Shown piece after piece: positions 32,302 to 40,644 of a stretch of 45,355 nt of DNA; the stretch's first letter is position 1; each line of letters opens with the position of its first letter. Location: assembly GCA_002378665.1 (NCBI GenBank), contig DFSO01000078.1, positions 32,122-77,476 of the forward strand, written 5' to 3'. The notes beneath the pieces were generated by a model, which did no database searches, was not told the origin of the DNA, and saw only the letters and a list, made by a program, of their open reading frames with translations. This DNA is from Loktanella sp. UBA3435 (GTDB lineage: Bacteria; Pseudomonadota; Alphaproteobacteria; Rhodobacterales; Rhodobacteraceae). Made by a program: the position numbers and the translations under genes.

Positions 32302-33954
32302 ATGGAACGACACGGCGGAAAAATTTTGAGCGATCAGTTGGAAAAACTGGGAGTTAAGCGCGTGTTTTCTGTGCCAGGGGAGAGCTTTCTCGCGGCCCTT
32401 GATGGGCTTTATGAGAGCGGTATTCAGAACGTCGTGTGTCGCCAAGAGGGCGGTGCCGCGATGATGGCCGAGGCTTACGGCAAGATGACGGGCGAGGCTG
32501 GTGTCTGCTTTGTCACCCGTGGTCCGGGGGCGTGTAATGCGAGCGCGGGCGTGCATGTGGCGATGCAAGATAGCACGCCGATGGTGCTGTTTGTGGGCCA
32601 GATTGATAACCGCCAGACGGACCGCGAGACGTTCCAAGAGGTGGATTACCGCGCGATGTTCGGCGGGCTCGCCAAATGGGTCGCACAGGTTGATGATACG
32701 GAGCGTTTGCCCGAATATATCGCGCGCGCGTTTCGTGTGGCGAAAAGCGGCAAGCCTGGTCCTGTGGTGTTGGCGCTGCCTGAGAATATGCTGTCGGCGC
32801 GTGCGGATGTGCCTGATTTTAGCGGTCAGGTTAGCCATGGTGCGGGGCGCGTTGGGCCTGATGTTTTGTCTGCGCTGATGGCGTCGGAACGGCCGATGAT
32901 TGTGATCGGTGGGTCGCAATGGAGCGCCGCTGCAAACAAGGGGGTTGCAAAGCTGGCCGAGGTTACAGGCGCACCTGTTGTGACAAGTTTCCGCCGTCAG
33001 GATTACATGGATAACAGGCATACGCATTTTGCGGGTGATCTGAATGTTGGAGTGAACCCAAAGCTGGCTGCGCGGATGCGCGAGGCGGATTGCTTACTGC
33101 TGATTGGCACGCGGTTTGGGGATATTGAAACGCAGGGCTATACGCTTGTGGACCCTGCTGATCCGAAGAAGGCGGTCCTTCATATTCATGCCGATGCCGA
33201 TGAGATTGGCCGCGTTTATGGGGCTGATATTGGCTATGTTTGTCGCGGTGATTTGGCGGTCGAGCAGTTGGCGATTACGGCGGCGACGATGGAGATTACC
33301 CCAAAGTGGGAGGCTTGGCGTAAAGCCGCACGTGCCGATTACGAGGGCTGGATCACGCCGTTTGAAAGCCCCGGTGCGGTCAAGCAAGAGCAGGTCATCA
33401 AGTGGTTGTCGGACAACTTGGGCGATGATGCTGTGCTGACCAATGGCGCGGGGAATTATGCCGCGTGGTTGCATCGCTATTTCGTCTACAAGCAGCATGG
33501 CACGCAGTTGGCGCCGACCTCTGGGTCGATGGGGTATGGCTTTCCTGCGGCGATTTCGGCCTCGTTGGAATACCCTGATCGGGATGTGGTTTGTCTTGCG
33601 GGCGACGGCTGTTTTCAGATGACGTGTAACGAGCTTTCCACGGCTGTGCATCATGGCGCAAAACCGATTGTGATCGTAATGGACAATGGCCGTTACGGGA
33701 CCATTCGCATGCATCAGGAAAAGCATTATCCAGGTCGGGTGTCGGGGACGATGCTGGCGAACCCTGATTGGGTTGCTTTGGCCAAGGCCTATGGCGGTCA
33801 CGGCGAATTGGTCACAGATGGCGTGCAGTTTGCGGATGCTTTTGCGCGGGCGAAGGCGAGCGGGACTGTCGCGATTATTGCCTGCAAGATTGATGAGGAG
33901 GCGCTGTCGACAGGGGCCACTTTATCGGCTGTGCGTAAAGCTGCGGGCGGGTAG
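32302..33954 (+). CDS. Thiamine-diphosphate-dependent enzyme, acetolactate synthase-like
   Basis: A 550-residue enzyme with the three-domain layout of the ThDP decarboxylase superfamily: N-terminal PYR domain with catalytic glutamate E49 in CRQEGGAA, a central domain, and a C-terminal PP domain with the GDG...N motif beginning GDGCFQMTCNEL and ending IVMDNGRYGT. It resembles IlvB-type large subunits, but no ilvH lies beside it, so a catabolic role (for example glyoxylate carboligase, oxalyl-CoA or benzoylformate decarboxylase-like) is equally possible. Start chosen at ATG 32302 behind AAGGGAG. A hairpin follows the stop. Confidence 0.82.
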   Translation: MERHGGKILSDQLEKLGVKRVFSVPGESFLAALDGLYESGIQNVVCRQEGGAAMMAEAYGKMTGEAGVCFVTRGPGACNASAGVHVAMQDSTPMVLFVGQIDNRQTDRETFQEVDYRAMFGGLAKWVAQVDDTERLPEYIARAFRVAKSGKPGPVVLALPENMLSARADVPDFSGQVSHGAGRVGPDVLSALMASERPMIVIGGSQWSAAANKGVAKLAEVTGAPVVTSFRRQDYMDNRHTHFAGDLNVGVNPKLAARMREADCLLLIGTRFGDIETQGYTLVDPADPKKAVLHIHADADEIGRVYGADIGYVCRGDLAVEQLAITAATMEITPKWEAWRKAARADYEGWITPFESPGAVKQEQVIKWLSDNLGDDAVLTNGAGNYAAWLHRYFVYKQHGTQLAPTSGSMGYGFPAAISASLEYPDRDVVCLAGDGCFQMTCNELSTAVHHGAKPIVIVMDNGRYGTIRMHQEKHYPGRVSGTMLANPDWVALAKAYGGHGELVTDGVQFADAFARAKASGTVAIIACKIDEEALSTGATLSAVRKAAGG

Positions 33955-33975
33955 CCAATTTTCGCCGAAAATTGG
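33955..33975. terminator. Compact hairpin between convergent genes
   Basis: CCAATTTTC (33955-33963) and GAAAATTGG (33967-33975) form a perfect 9-bp stem with a 3-nt loop, starting on the base after the ThDP gene stop and 9 bp before the bluB stop. Its internal T and A runs allow termination in either direction, though no U-run follows the stem. Confidence 0.5.
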
Positions 33976-33983
33976 ACGCGTGG

Positions 33984-34607
33984 TTAGACCGTTTTCCAGC
34001 TGGCAGAGGTGTTCTCTTGCCAGTTGGCGCGGTGCAAAAGTGGCGTGTCGTCGTCTTTGGCGGCATAGCCGAGGCAAAGGTAGCCCGTCAGCGACCACGT
34101 GCCTGGCACGCCCATGATAGTGCGGATGTTGTCGGGGTTTAGTATCGAGACCCACCCAAGACCGATGTTTTCCGCGCGCGCCGCAATCCAAAGCGTGTGG
34201 ATGGCCGCGACGGTGGAATAGTTGAGCATCTCTGGCATGGTTTGACGCCCCAATCCGTGGCCCTCGGCGGGTGTGTGGTCGGTGAAGACTGCAAGATGCA
34301 CGGGCGCGTCATGCAGGCCAGCGAGTTTTAGCGCCATGTAGTCGACCTTTTTGGTGCCTTTGTATTTGGTTGCTGCCTTGGCGTTCTCGACCTCAAAGTC
34401 GGCTATCACTTGCGCACGCAGATCAGAGCTTTCGACGTTCAGTATACGCCAAGGCCGCGCGTTGCCGACGGAGGGCGCGAGGTCCATGACGTGGCTAAGA
34501 CGGCGCAGGATTTCGGGTTCAATCGGGTCGGTCTTAAAGTGTCGCACATCGCGCCGCCATTGCAGAACGTCGTGCAGCGCGTCGCGGTGGGATTGCTCTA
34601 GCTTCAC
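33984..34607 (-). CDS. bluB: 5,6-dimethylbenzimidazole synthase
   Basis: Fragments FMNH2 with oxygen to make 5,6-dimethylbenzimidazole, the lower ligand of vitamin B12. The 207-residue nitroreductase-fold protein has QWRRDVRHF (16-24), typical of BluB, plus GNARPWRIL, LNYSTVAAIHTLWIAARAENIGLGWVSIL and LCLGYA. The start is GTG, overlapping the upstream Lin0512-type gene stop by four bases. It is the last gene of a three-gene minus-strand operon and belongs with the cobalamin genes at 35.9-44 kb. Confidence 0.9.
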   Translation of the reverse strand: MKLEQSHRDALHDVLQWRRDVRHFKTDPIEPEILRRLSHVMDLAPSVGNARPWRILNVESSDLRAQVIADFEVENAKAATKYKGTKKVDYMALKLAGLHDAPVHLAVFTDHTPAEGHGLGRQTMPEMLNYSTVAAIHTLWIAARAENIGLGWVSILNPDNIRTIMGVPGTWSLTGYLCLGYAAKDDDTPLLHRANWQENTSASWKTV

Positions 34608-34975
34608 GACTGGAGCCAGTTGTTGGATTGATTGGGCAGGAAGGCTTCCACTGCAGCGGTGGCGATGACGGAGGTGTCGCCAGTCTCTGGGTTGCTCACG
34701 TTTTGCCCGCCGAGAACGGCCGTCACCGTGGCGCGTCCGCGTGGCAGCATTTCGGCGAGGGCGTTTGTGTCGAGCTTATCGGGTTCTTGCACACCGACGG
34801 TCACAGCGACGCGCATTTCGTCCGTCGCTATGCCCAGCGTGCCAAAGATCGGCAGGGTCGAGTGGCTGAATGCGTCTTCGATCGCGCGGCGGGCGGCCTT
34901 TTGATAGTCCATGCCGTGAAGGTCGTTGCCCATGCCCATTTCAATAATCATGCGTTGATCGTTTTTGGGATCCAT
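34604..34975 (-). CDS. Lin0512-family protein, copy A
   Basis: A 123-residue protein of the Lin0512 family (TIGR02058), function unknown. It shares with its upstream neighbour the pattern E-x-GMG-x2-L, DYxxAAxRAxxDA, QxPDxxDTxAL, VTxxxGG and VIAxAA, so the two arose by duplication or are conserved partners. It starts by TAATG overlap with copy B and ends overlapping bluB, so all three are made from one mRNA. Link with B12 synthesis is inference from context. Confidence 0.8.
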   Translation of the reverse strand: MDPKNDQRMIIEMGMGNDLHGMDYQKAARRAIEDAFSHSTLPIFGTLGIATDEMRVAVTVGVQEPDKLDTNALAEMLPRGRATVTAVLGGQNVSNPETGDTSVIATAAVEAFLPNQSNNWLQS

Positions 34976-35319
34976 TATGTGCGCTCCATCATGAATGAGA
35001 CGTTAATCGCGGCGTTGGCGATAACCGTTGGCGCGCCGTCTGGGCGGGGGATGTCGAGGCCGCCGTGGGTGACGGTGACACTTGGTTGGCCGTAGGGGAA
35101 GATGTCGAGCAGGGCGGATGTGTCGACGCGGTCTGGCTGCTGGCAGGCGATTTCGACGTCGATGATCATCGCCTCTTTGGGGAAGCCGAAAAGTTCCGCC
35201 ATGTTGATCGAGTTGTGCCACAGCGCGTCTTGCAAGGCGCGTTTGGCGGCTTGGGTGTAGTCTTGGCGGCGGAGCGATGTGCCCATGCCGAATTCGGTGA
35301 GGACGCGGTGTTTGGGCAT
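34975..35319 (-). CDS. Lin0512-family protein, copy B
   Basis: A 114-residue member of the same family as the next gene. The motifs EFGMGTSLRRQDY, AAKRALQDALWHN, CQQPDRVDTSALL and TVTHGGLD line up with it without gaps except in the middle. First gene of the operon, ATG with AAGGA upstream; a TTCGA-N5-TCGAA repeat lies about 60 bp further upstream (35378-35392). Two different subunits of one ring or barrel complex would be a natural arrangement, but there is no direct evidence here. Confidence 0.8.
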   Translation of the reverse strand: MPKHRVLTEFGMGTSLRRQDYTQAAKRALQDALWHNSINMAELFGFPKEAMIIDVEIACQQPDRVDTSALLDIFPYGQPSVTVTHGGLDIPRPDGAPTVIANAAINVSFMMERT

Positions 35320-35418
35320 GGGGGTTCCTTCGTGTCAGTTGGAAAAGTAGCGCTAGGAGATCGCTATAAAATTAGATTTCGATCAAGTCGAATTCGGGAA
35401 AGCGTCGTGCAGTATGAT

Positions 35419-35883
35419 TTAGTGAAGTTTGTTTTGAAACTCTACCATCATCATTCCTGTACTCGGCACCCCATTTCGACAGCCATAGTGAAGATCACCC
35501 AAGACGGGTCTTGAGAAAATGAACCGTTCCTCAAAGCCACCAACCGAACACGAAGGCACCGCCATATCAAAAGCGGGCAACCAAGTGGCCAAGTGCAGAT
35601 ATACAGCCGAATTCATTGGTGGTGAGAAGTTCGGCGAAAGTCCGCAGTCTCCCAAAGAAGTTCCATCATCAAAAGTAAGCTGATTGCATCTGATCCAACG
35701 GCCAGTCAGGAATTCAGCGAGCTTTGCGACGCTATTTGCGTCAAGGCCCCAAAGCATGACTTTCTGCTCACCTTCGATGTGGACGACGCCACTTCCGTCA
35801 ACTTCTTCGATCCGGCCCCATATTTCTTTAGCATCAACGGTAGTTGCGCCAAACGCCAGAATTATTGTGAGAGCCTTCAACAT
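35419..35883 (-). CDS. Secreted nuclease-fold-like protein after cobO, unknown
   Basis: A 154-residue protein with a signal peptide (about 1-18, LKALTIILAFGATTVDA). Residues 20-50 (WGRIEEVDGSGVVHIEGEQ then VMLWGLDAN) recall the OB-fold start of staphylococcal-nuclease-like proteins, where VDGDT and RLWGIDAPE are usual; here the catalytic acids and arginines are missing or changed. Four later cysteines could make disulfides. It starts three bases after the cobO stop. I do not assign a function; nuclease activity is unlikely. Confidence 0.6.
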   Translation of the reverse strand: MLKALTIILAFGATTVDAKEIWGRIEEVDGSGVVHIEGEQKVMLWGLDANSVAKLAEFLTGRWIRCNQLTFDDGTSLGDCGLSPNFSPPMNSAVYLHLATWLPAFDMAVPSCSVGGFEERFIFSRPVLGDLHYGCRNGVPSTGMMMVEFQNKLH

Positions 35884-35886
35884 GCT

Positions 35887-36504
35887 CTAAAATTCAACGC
35901 CAATCTGCGCTTTAACACCTGAACGGAACGGATGCTTTACCAGCTCCATTTCGGTCACCAAATCTGCGATCTCGATCAGGTCAACATGTGCGTTGCGGCC
36001 CGTCAGCACAACGTGGGTCATGTCGGGTTTCTGGGTCGCGAGGAATTCGACGACCTCGTTGATGTCGACGTAGTCATAGCGGATCGCGATGTTGATCTCG
36101 TCGAGTAGGACCATAGTGTTGGTCTCGTCGAGGATCAGTTCCTTGGCTTTTGCCCATGCGGCTTGTGCCATTTCCGTGTCGCGGGATTTGTCTTGGGTTT
36201 CCCAAGTGAAGCCCTCGCCCATCGTGTGAAACGCGCATTCGTCTGAGAATTTCGACAGGATCAGGTCGCGCTCGCCCGTTGACATGCCGCCCTTGATGAA
36301 CTGCACCACGGCGCATTTCATGTCGTGCGCGATGCAGCGGAAAATCATGCCGAAGGCTGCCGACGATTTGCCTTTGCCCTTACCTGTGTGGACGATGATG
36401 AGGCCCTTTTTGTCGGTCTTGGTCGCCATGATCTTGTCGCGGGCGGCCTTCTTCTTGGCCATTTTCATCGCGTGGCGTTCGAGGTCTGGGGTGGCTTCGG
36501 TCAT
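35887..36504 (-). CDS. cobO: Cob(I)yrinic acid a,c-diamide adenosyltransferase
   Basis: Adds the 5'-deoxyadenosyl group of ATP to cob(I)yrinic acid a,c-diamide or cobinamide in B12 synthesis. The 205-residue CobA/CobO/BtuR-type protein has the P-loop HTGKGKGKSSAA (39-50), AVVQFIKGGMSTGERD and the VLLDEINIAIRYDYVD segment. The start MTEATPDLERH has AAGGA eight bases upstream; a longer frame adds 18 residues. It follows cobN on the same strand after about 200 bp. Confidence 0.93.
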   Translation of the reverse strand: MTEATPDLERHAMKMAKKKAARDKIMATKTDKKGLIIVHTGKGKGKSSAAFGMIFRCIAHDMKCAVVQFIKGGMSTGERDLILSKFSDECAFHTMGEGFTWETQDKSRDTEMAQAAWAKAKELILDETNTMVLLDEINIAIRYDYVDINEVVEFLATQKPDMTHVVLTGRNAHVDLIEIADLVTEMELVKHPFRSGVKAQIGVEF

Positions 36505-36645
36505 CGGTCTATCCTTTTGGGGCGGGGCAAGTTGTGTGGTTTTGGTTTCACTTTGCATTAGGGGGTACTGTGGTTCAGAATTCCCCTATGAGAAAGCATG
36601 ATTCACCCATATTACGAGAAAAAACATAAATTGGGTGCAGGTCAA

Positions 36646-36714
36646 ATGCGGTTGTTTTCTCTTCTTTTACTGGTCGGATATATTGGTACTGCTGCTTTGG
36701 CGACTGGTATCTAA
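36646..36714 (+). CDS. Candidate 22-residue hydrophobic peptide
   Basis: ATG at 36646 opens a 22-codon frame (MRLFSLLLLVGYIGTAALA then TGI, TAA) between cobO and cobN on the opposite strand; its stop overlaps the cobN stop by four bases. It is a single membrane-spanning or signal-like peptide. GCAGG lies seven bases upstream, and a CACCCA/TGGGTG inverted repeat (36604-36609, 36632-36637) brackets the leader. Too short for confidence; chance is possible. Confidence 0.3.
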   Translation: MRLFSLLLLVGYIGTAALATGI

Positions 36715-39700
36715 GATCCGATAATGCCTGCAATCCGTGCGCGCGCCGAGTTGGATTTTGGCGTCCAAAGGTTGCGGTCAATCGCTTCTTGGAGCCGCTC
36801 GGCGATCTCGCGCAATGCGGGCGCGTTGACGTCACCGATGAAGTCGCGGGTTGCGTCGTCCTCTAGGAATGCTTCTTCGACCAGATCGAAGTGATGGTTG
36901 CTGACGGCCCCTGTGGTTGCGGCAAAGGCGAAGAGGTAATCGACGGTTGCCGCGATCTCGAACGCCCCTTTATAGCCGTGCCGTTTGACCCCATCGATCC
37001 ATTTCGGGTTGACCACGCGGCTGCGCACAACGCGCCCGATTTCATCTTCTAGCGTGCGAATGACGGGGCGTTCTGGGCGTGAATGATCGTTGTGATAGAT
37101 GGGTCTGTCGCGGCCTTGGATGGTTGAGACGGCCGCCGCAGCGCCCCCTTCGAATTGGTAGTAGTCGTCGCTATCAAGGATGTCGTGTTCGCGGTTGTCT
37201 TGGTTTTGCACGATGGCTTCGGTTTGGGACAGGCGCTGGGTGAATTCGGCTTTTGCGGCCCGTCCTTGGGATTTCGCGTCGTAGGCGTAAGAGCCCCATG
37301 TGAGGTAGGCTTCTCCAAGGTCGGCTTTGTCGGCCCAGAGTTTTTCGTCGATCATCGCTTGCAAGCCCGCACCATAGGCGCCGGGTTTGGAGCCGAAGAC
37401 GCGGGCTTGGTCTTCGCCTGCTTTCGCGCGGGCGGCGGAGGGGTTGAGGTCGGCGGGCTCGTCAAGCGCTTGCACGGCGCGGGCGGCGCTGTCGATCAGG
37501 GCGATAAGTTGCGGGAAGGCGTCGCGGAAGAAACCTGAGATGCGCAGGGTGACATCGACGCGCGGGCGGCCAAGGACGCCTTGGGGTAAGACCTCGAAAC
37601 CTGTGACTCGCCTGTTGGCGCTGTCCCAAGTCGGCTTGACGCCCATGAGTGCCAGCGCTTGGGCGATATCGTCGCCGCCCGTGCGCATGTTTGCTGTGCC
37701 CCAAGCGGTGACGAGCATGGTGCGGGGCCAGTCGCCGTGGTCTTGCAGGTGTTTTTCAATGAGCAGGTTTGCGGATTTCCAGCCTAAGGCCCAAGCGGTT
37801 GGGGTGGGAACTGCGCGGCTGTCAACGGAATAGAAATTGCGGCCCGTTGGTAGGACATCGAGCCGCCCGCGGGTGGGAGCACCGGATGGTGCCGGGGCGA
37901 CGAACTGCCCTGCAAGGGCGGTGAGGAGACCCGCGCCCTCGTCGGGCCCGCAGGCGCGGATTGTGGGCAAGATCCGGTTTTGGATTTCATCGAGGACGGG
38001 TTGTGACGCTCCTGAGCTAAAGCTCAGATCGCCCCACCCCCCGTCCCGCAGCAGGTTTTGGGAGAGGAGTTCTAAGCGCTCTACTGTGTCGCCTTTGGTG
38101 CGCCATATGTCTTGCGTTAAGTCTTTGAGAGCGTTTGGCTTTTCGTCTGTCGGGTCGGCGAGGTTGCAGTCGAGGGGGTCGAAGGACAGGTCGAGGTCTT
38201 TGGCGAGCGCGCGCAGGAGTGAGGCATCGGCCCCTTTGCCGTTTTCGCGGGGGACGCGGGCAAGGGCGATGGCGAGATCGCGTTCAAGCACACCAGTCGG
38301 GGATTGCCCGAAAATGTGCAGGCCGTCGCGGATTTGGGCCTCTTTGAGTTCGCACAGGTAGGCGTCGAGTTTGCCCAAGTCGCTGTCTGCATCGCCGTTA
38401 AAACCTGCGTCTTTGGCAAGACCTGTGACGTCCGAGAGGGATAGGATTTGTTCCCGTAAGTGATTGATTCTGCGCGGGTCTACGCCCGCCGCTTCGTAGT
38501 ATTCATCGACGAGGGCCTCTAAGTCGCGCATCGGCCCGTAGCTTTCTGCACGGGTCAGTGGGGGTGTCAGGTGGTCGATGATGACGGCACTTGTGCGCCG
38601 TTTGGCTTGGGTGCCTTCGCCGGGGTCATTCACGATGAAGGGGTAGATGTGTGGCGTTGTGCCTAATATTGCCTCGGGCCAGCAGGTGTCTGATAATGCT
38701 ACAGCTTTTCCAGGTAACCATTCGAGGTTGCCGTGTTTACCCATGTGCACGATGGCGTCTGCGGTCCAGTGGTGTCTGATCCAGAAGTAAAAGGCCAAGT
38801 AGTTGTGTGGCGGCACAAGATCTGGGGAGTGGTAGGTTTCTGTGGGGTCTATGTTGTAGCCACGCGCGGGTTGTAGGCCGACGATGGCGTTGCCAAAGCG
38901 GTGGATCGAGAGTTTGAAGCCGAGTGCCGCCTCCGGCGGGAGTTTGATTGGACATAGAAAAGGATCCGCTTCGGGTTCGCCCCAGCGTGTGGTGATTTGT
39001 TCTTTGAGTGCCCAAGGGAGGTTATTGAAGTGGGTTTTGTAGATATCGAGCGGGAGGGTTTCTCCGCCGTTTGTTTCGGCGCGGTCCGTGAGCCAGTTGG
39101 TGGGCCCTGCCATCATTTGGTCCATGAGGGATTGGGCGCTGTCGGGCGAGGTTACGGTGTATCCGTTATCTTTTAGTAAATTCAACGTGTTGACGGTGGC
39201 GGCGGGGGTGTCGAGGCCGACGCCGTTGGCCAAGCGTCCGTCTTTGTTGGGGTAGTTGGCGAGGATCAGGGCCACTTTTTTGTCGGCGTTGTCTGTGGCG
39301 CGCAAGGACGCCATTTTCTCTGTGAGATCAGCCACATAGTCGATACGGTTGCCGTTGCCTTGGTAGGTGGCGATGGGGCATTCGGTGGCTTCATCAAAGA
39401 AGGCTTCGCCTTTGAAGGAGACGGCACGGGACAGGATCCGCCCGTCGACTTCTGGTAGAGCGACGTTCATCGCGATGTCGCGGGCGGAGAGACCTTGTAT
39501 GTTGTTTTCCCACGCTTTTTCGGTGGTGCTCGACAGGATCACTTGGAAGATCGGGGCCTTGTTTGCGGCGTCCATTGTCAGCGGGTTTTCGGGAGAATTG
39601 TCGCCAGAATGGGGGGAGCCTACGGCGAAAGCGGTGCAGTTGAGGATGACTTGCGGTGGGGCGGCTTTGAAGATGCTCTCCAAGGTCGCTACGCTGAGCG

Positions 39701-40427
39701 GATCTTTCAGAGAGGCTACAAAAATTGGCAATGGTGTCAGGCCCTTGCGGGTCAGGCTGCGCACGAGTCGGTTGATCGGATTGAGGCCGCCGCCTTGCAC
39801 GAGGGCGCGGTAGAAGATGATTGGCACAATGCGTGCACCGGGCGTGCACAGCGCGTGCACCGCGGATGCGTCGGAAATGCCGCGATCTGGCAGGTAGATG
39901 CCTGCGCGAAGGAGTGGCGAGGCTGTTTGTGGTTTCTCAGAACCGTCCAGCATGGCGGCGGCGTAAGATAGGAAATTTTGGCTGTTCGCGGGGCCGCCCT
40001 CGACGAGGTAGGACCACAGCGCGTCGTAGTCTGCGTTTGCGACTGTCGAGAGTTCGCGGAGTTCTTGATCGGGTTTGTCGTCACCGGGGAGGGCCACGAA
40101 GGGGATACCTGCGTCGTGCAAGCGGGCGGCGTATTGGACCAGTCCGTATTTCCAGTAGCCTGCACCGCCAAGCACACGCGCGATCACGAGGCGTGATTTG
40201 GAGGCGCAGTCGTCGATGTGCAGGTCAACGGACATCGGGTGTTGCAGGTGCATCATGGAGGCGAGGCGCAATGTTGGGGGCGCGCTCATTTCTGCGCGGG
40301 CCTCTGACAAAGCGGCGAGTTCGGTGTCTGCGGCGGAGATGAACACGATGTCGGCGGGGGTCTGCCCCAGATCGACAGGTTCAGAGCCGTCAGATATTGC
40401 GCCCGGAGTTGCTGCTAGCAGGTGCAT
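36711..40427 (-). CDS. cobN: Cobaltochelatase large subunit CobN
   Basis: Inserts cobalt into hydrogenobyrinic acid a,c-diamide in the aerobic B12 route, with CobS and CobT, which are not in the window. The 1238-residue length is near the family norm, and segments such as HHWTADAIVHMGKHGNLEWLPGKAV and VNDPGEGTQAKRRTSAVIIDHL are diagnostic. Start at MHLLAATPG with GAGG upstream. Residues 190-199 (VHALCTPGAR) are encoded by the third GTGCAC array, inserted in frame into what looks like a variable loop before the VPIIFYRALVQGGGLNP segment. Confidence 0.95.
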   Translation of the reverse strand: MHLLAATPGAISDGSEPVDLGQTPADIVFISAADTELAALSEARAEMSAPPTLRLASMMHLQHPMSVDLHIDDCASKSRLVIARVLGGAGYWKYGLVQYAARLHDAGIPFVALPGDDKPDQELRELSTVANADYDALWSYLVEGGPANSQNFLSYAAAMLDGSEKPQTASPLLRAGIYLPDRGISDASAVHALCTPGARIVPIIFYRALVQGGGLNPINRLVRSLTRKGLTPLPIFVASLKDPLSVATLESIFKAAPPQVILNCTAFAVGSPHSGDNSPENPLTMDAANKAPIFQVILSSTTEKAWENNIQGLSARDIAMNVALPEVDGRILSRAVSFKGEAFFDEATECPIATYQGNGNRIDYVADLTEKMASLRATDNADKKVALILANYPNKDGRLANGVGLDTPAATVNTLNLLKDNGYTVTSPDSAQSLMDQMMAGPTNWLTDRAETNGGETLPLDIYKTHFNNLPWALKEQITTRWGEPEADPFLCPIKLPPEAALGFKLSIHRFGNAIVGLQPARGYNIDPTETYHSPDLVPPHNYLAFYFWIRHHWTADAIVHMGKHGNLEWLPGKAVALSDTCWPEAILGTTPHIYPFIVNDPGEGTQAKRRTSAVIIDHLTPPLTRAESYGPMRDLEALVDEYYEAAGVDPRRINHLREQILSLSDVTGLAKDAGFNGDADSDLGKLDAYLCELKEAQIRDGLHIFGQSPTGVLERDLAIALARVPRENGKGADASLLRALAKDLDLSFDPLDCNLADPTDEKPNALKDLTQDIWRTKGDTVERLELLSQNLLRDGGWGDLSFSSGASQPVLDEIQNRILPTIRACGPDEGAGLLTALAGQFVAPAPSGAPTRGRLDVLPTGRNFYSVDSRAVPTPTAWALGWKSANLLIEKHLQDHGDWPRTMLVTAWGTANMRTGGDDIAQALALMGVKPTWDSANRRVTGFEVLPQGVLGRPRVDVTLRISGFFRDAFPQLIALIDSAARAVQALDEPADLNPSAARAKAGEDQARVFGSKPGAYGAGLQAMIDEKLWADKADLGEAYLTWGSYAYDAKSQGRAAKAEFTQRLSQTEAIVQNQDNREHDILDSDDYYQFEGGAAAAVSTIQGRDRPIYHNDHSRPERPVIRTLEDEIGRVVRSRVVNPKWIDGVKRHGYKGAFEIAATVDYLFAFAATTGAVSNHHFDLVEEAFLEDDATRDFIGDVNAPALREIAERLQEAIDRNLWTPKSNSARARIAGIIGS
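39833..39860. repeat. GTGCAC array 3: three cores at 11-bp spacing inside cobN
   Basis: GTGCAC begins at 39833, 39844 and 39855, with the same GCGTGCACYGGG opening and GCGTGCACCG closing as arrays 1 and 2. A three-unit element is 33 bp, eleven codons, so it can sit in a gene without a frameshift. It lies in the cobN reading frame at codons 190-199. Confidence 0.75.
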
Positions 40428-40474
40428 AAGGTTTTGCCTCGTGGTAATGACGCCCAAATTTGAAGGAATCTGTT

Positions 40475-40642
40475 ATGGATTATAAAGCATCTGGAGCACC
40501 AAAGATGGGCAAAAACGCACCGAAACATGCGGAGCATAATGCCGTTGGGTCCAAGAAGAAGCCGTTTGGCGAGCGTCCGAGCAAGGAAGAATTGCTGGCG
40601 CGGATGAAGGCTGCTGCTGAGGCGAAGAAGGCCGAAAAGTAA
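40475..40642 (+). CDS. Small basic conserved protein, unknown
   Basis: A 55-residue, highly charged protein (MDYKASGAPKMGKNAPKHAE... ending in a Lys/Ala-rich helix EELLARMKAAAEAKKAEK). It has an excellent ribosome binding site (AAGGA, nine bases before ATG) and I recall similar small proteins in other Roseobacter genomes. It is divergent from cobN, 47 bp away, and convergent with the GNAT gene. The flexible basic front and helical end suggest nucleic-acid or ribosome binding, but this is a guess. Confidence 0.7.
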   Translation: MDYKASGAPKMGKNAPKHAEHNAVGSKKKPFGERPSKEELLARMKAAAEAKKAEK

Positions 40643-40644
40643 GG

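Noticed and set aside
32194..33027. Upstream extension of the FMN reductase frame on the minus strand
   Set aside because: It overlaps the strongly supported ThDP enzyme gene, and the reductase family starts at MTKLLGIS with a good ribosome binding site.
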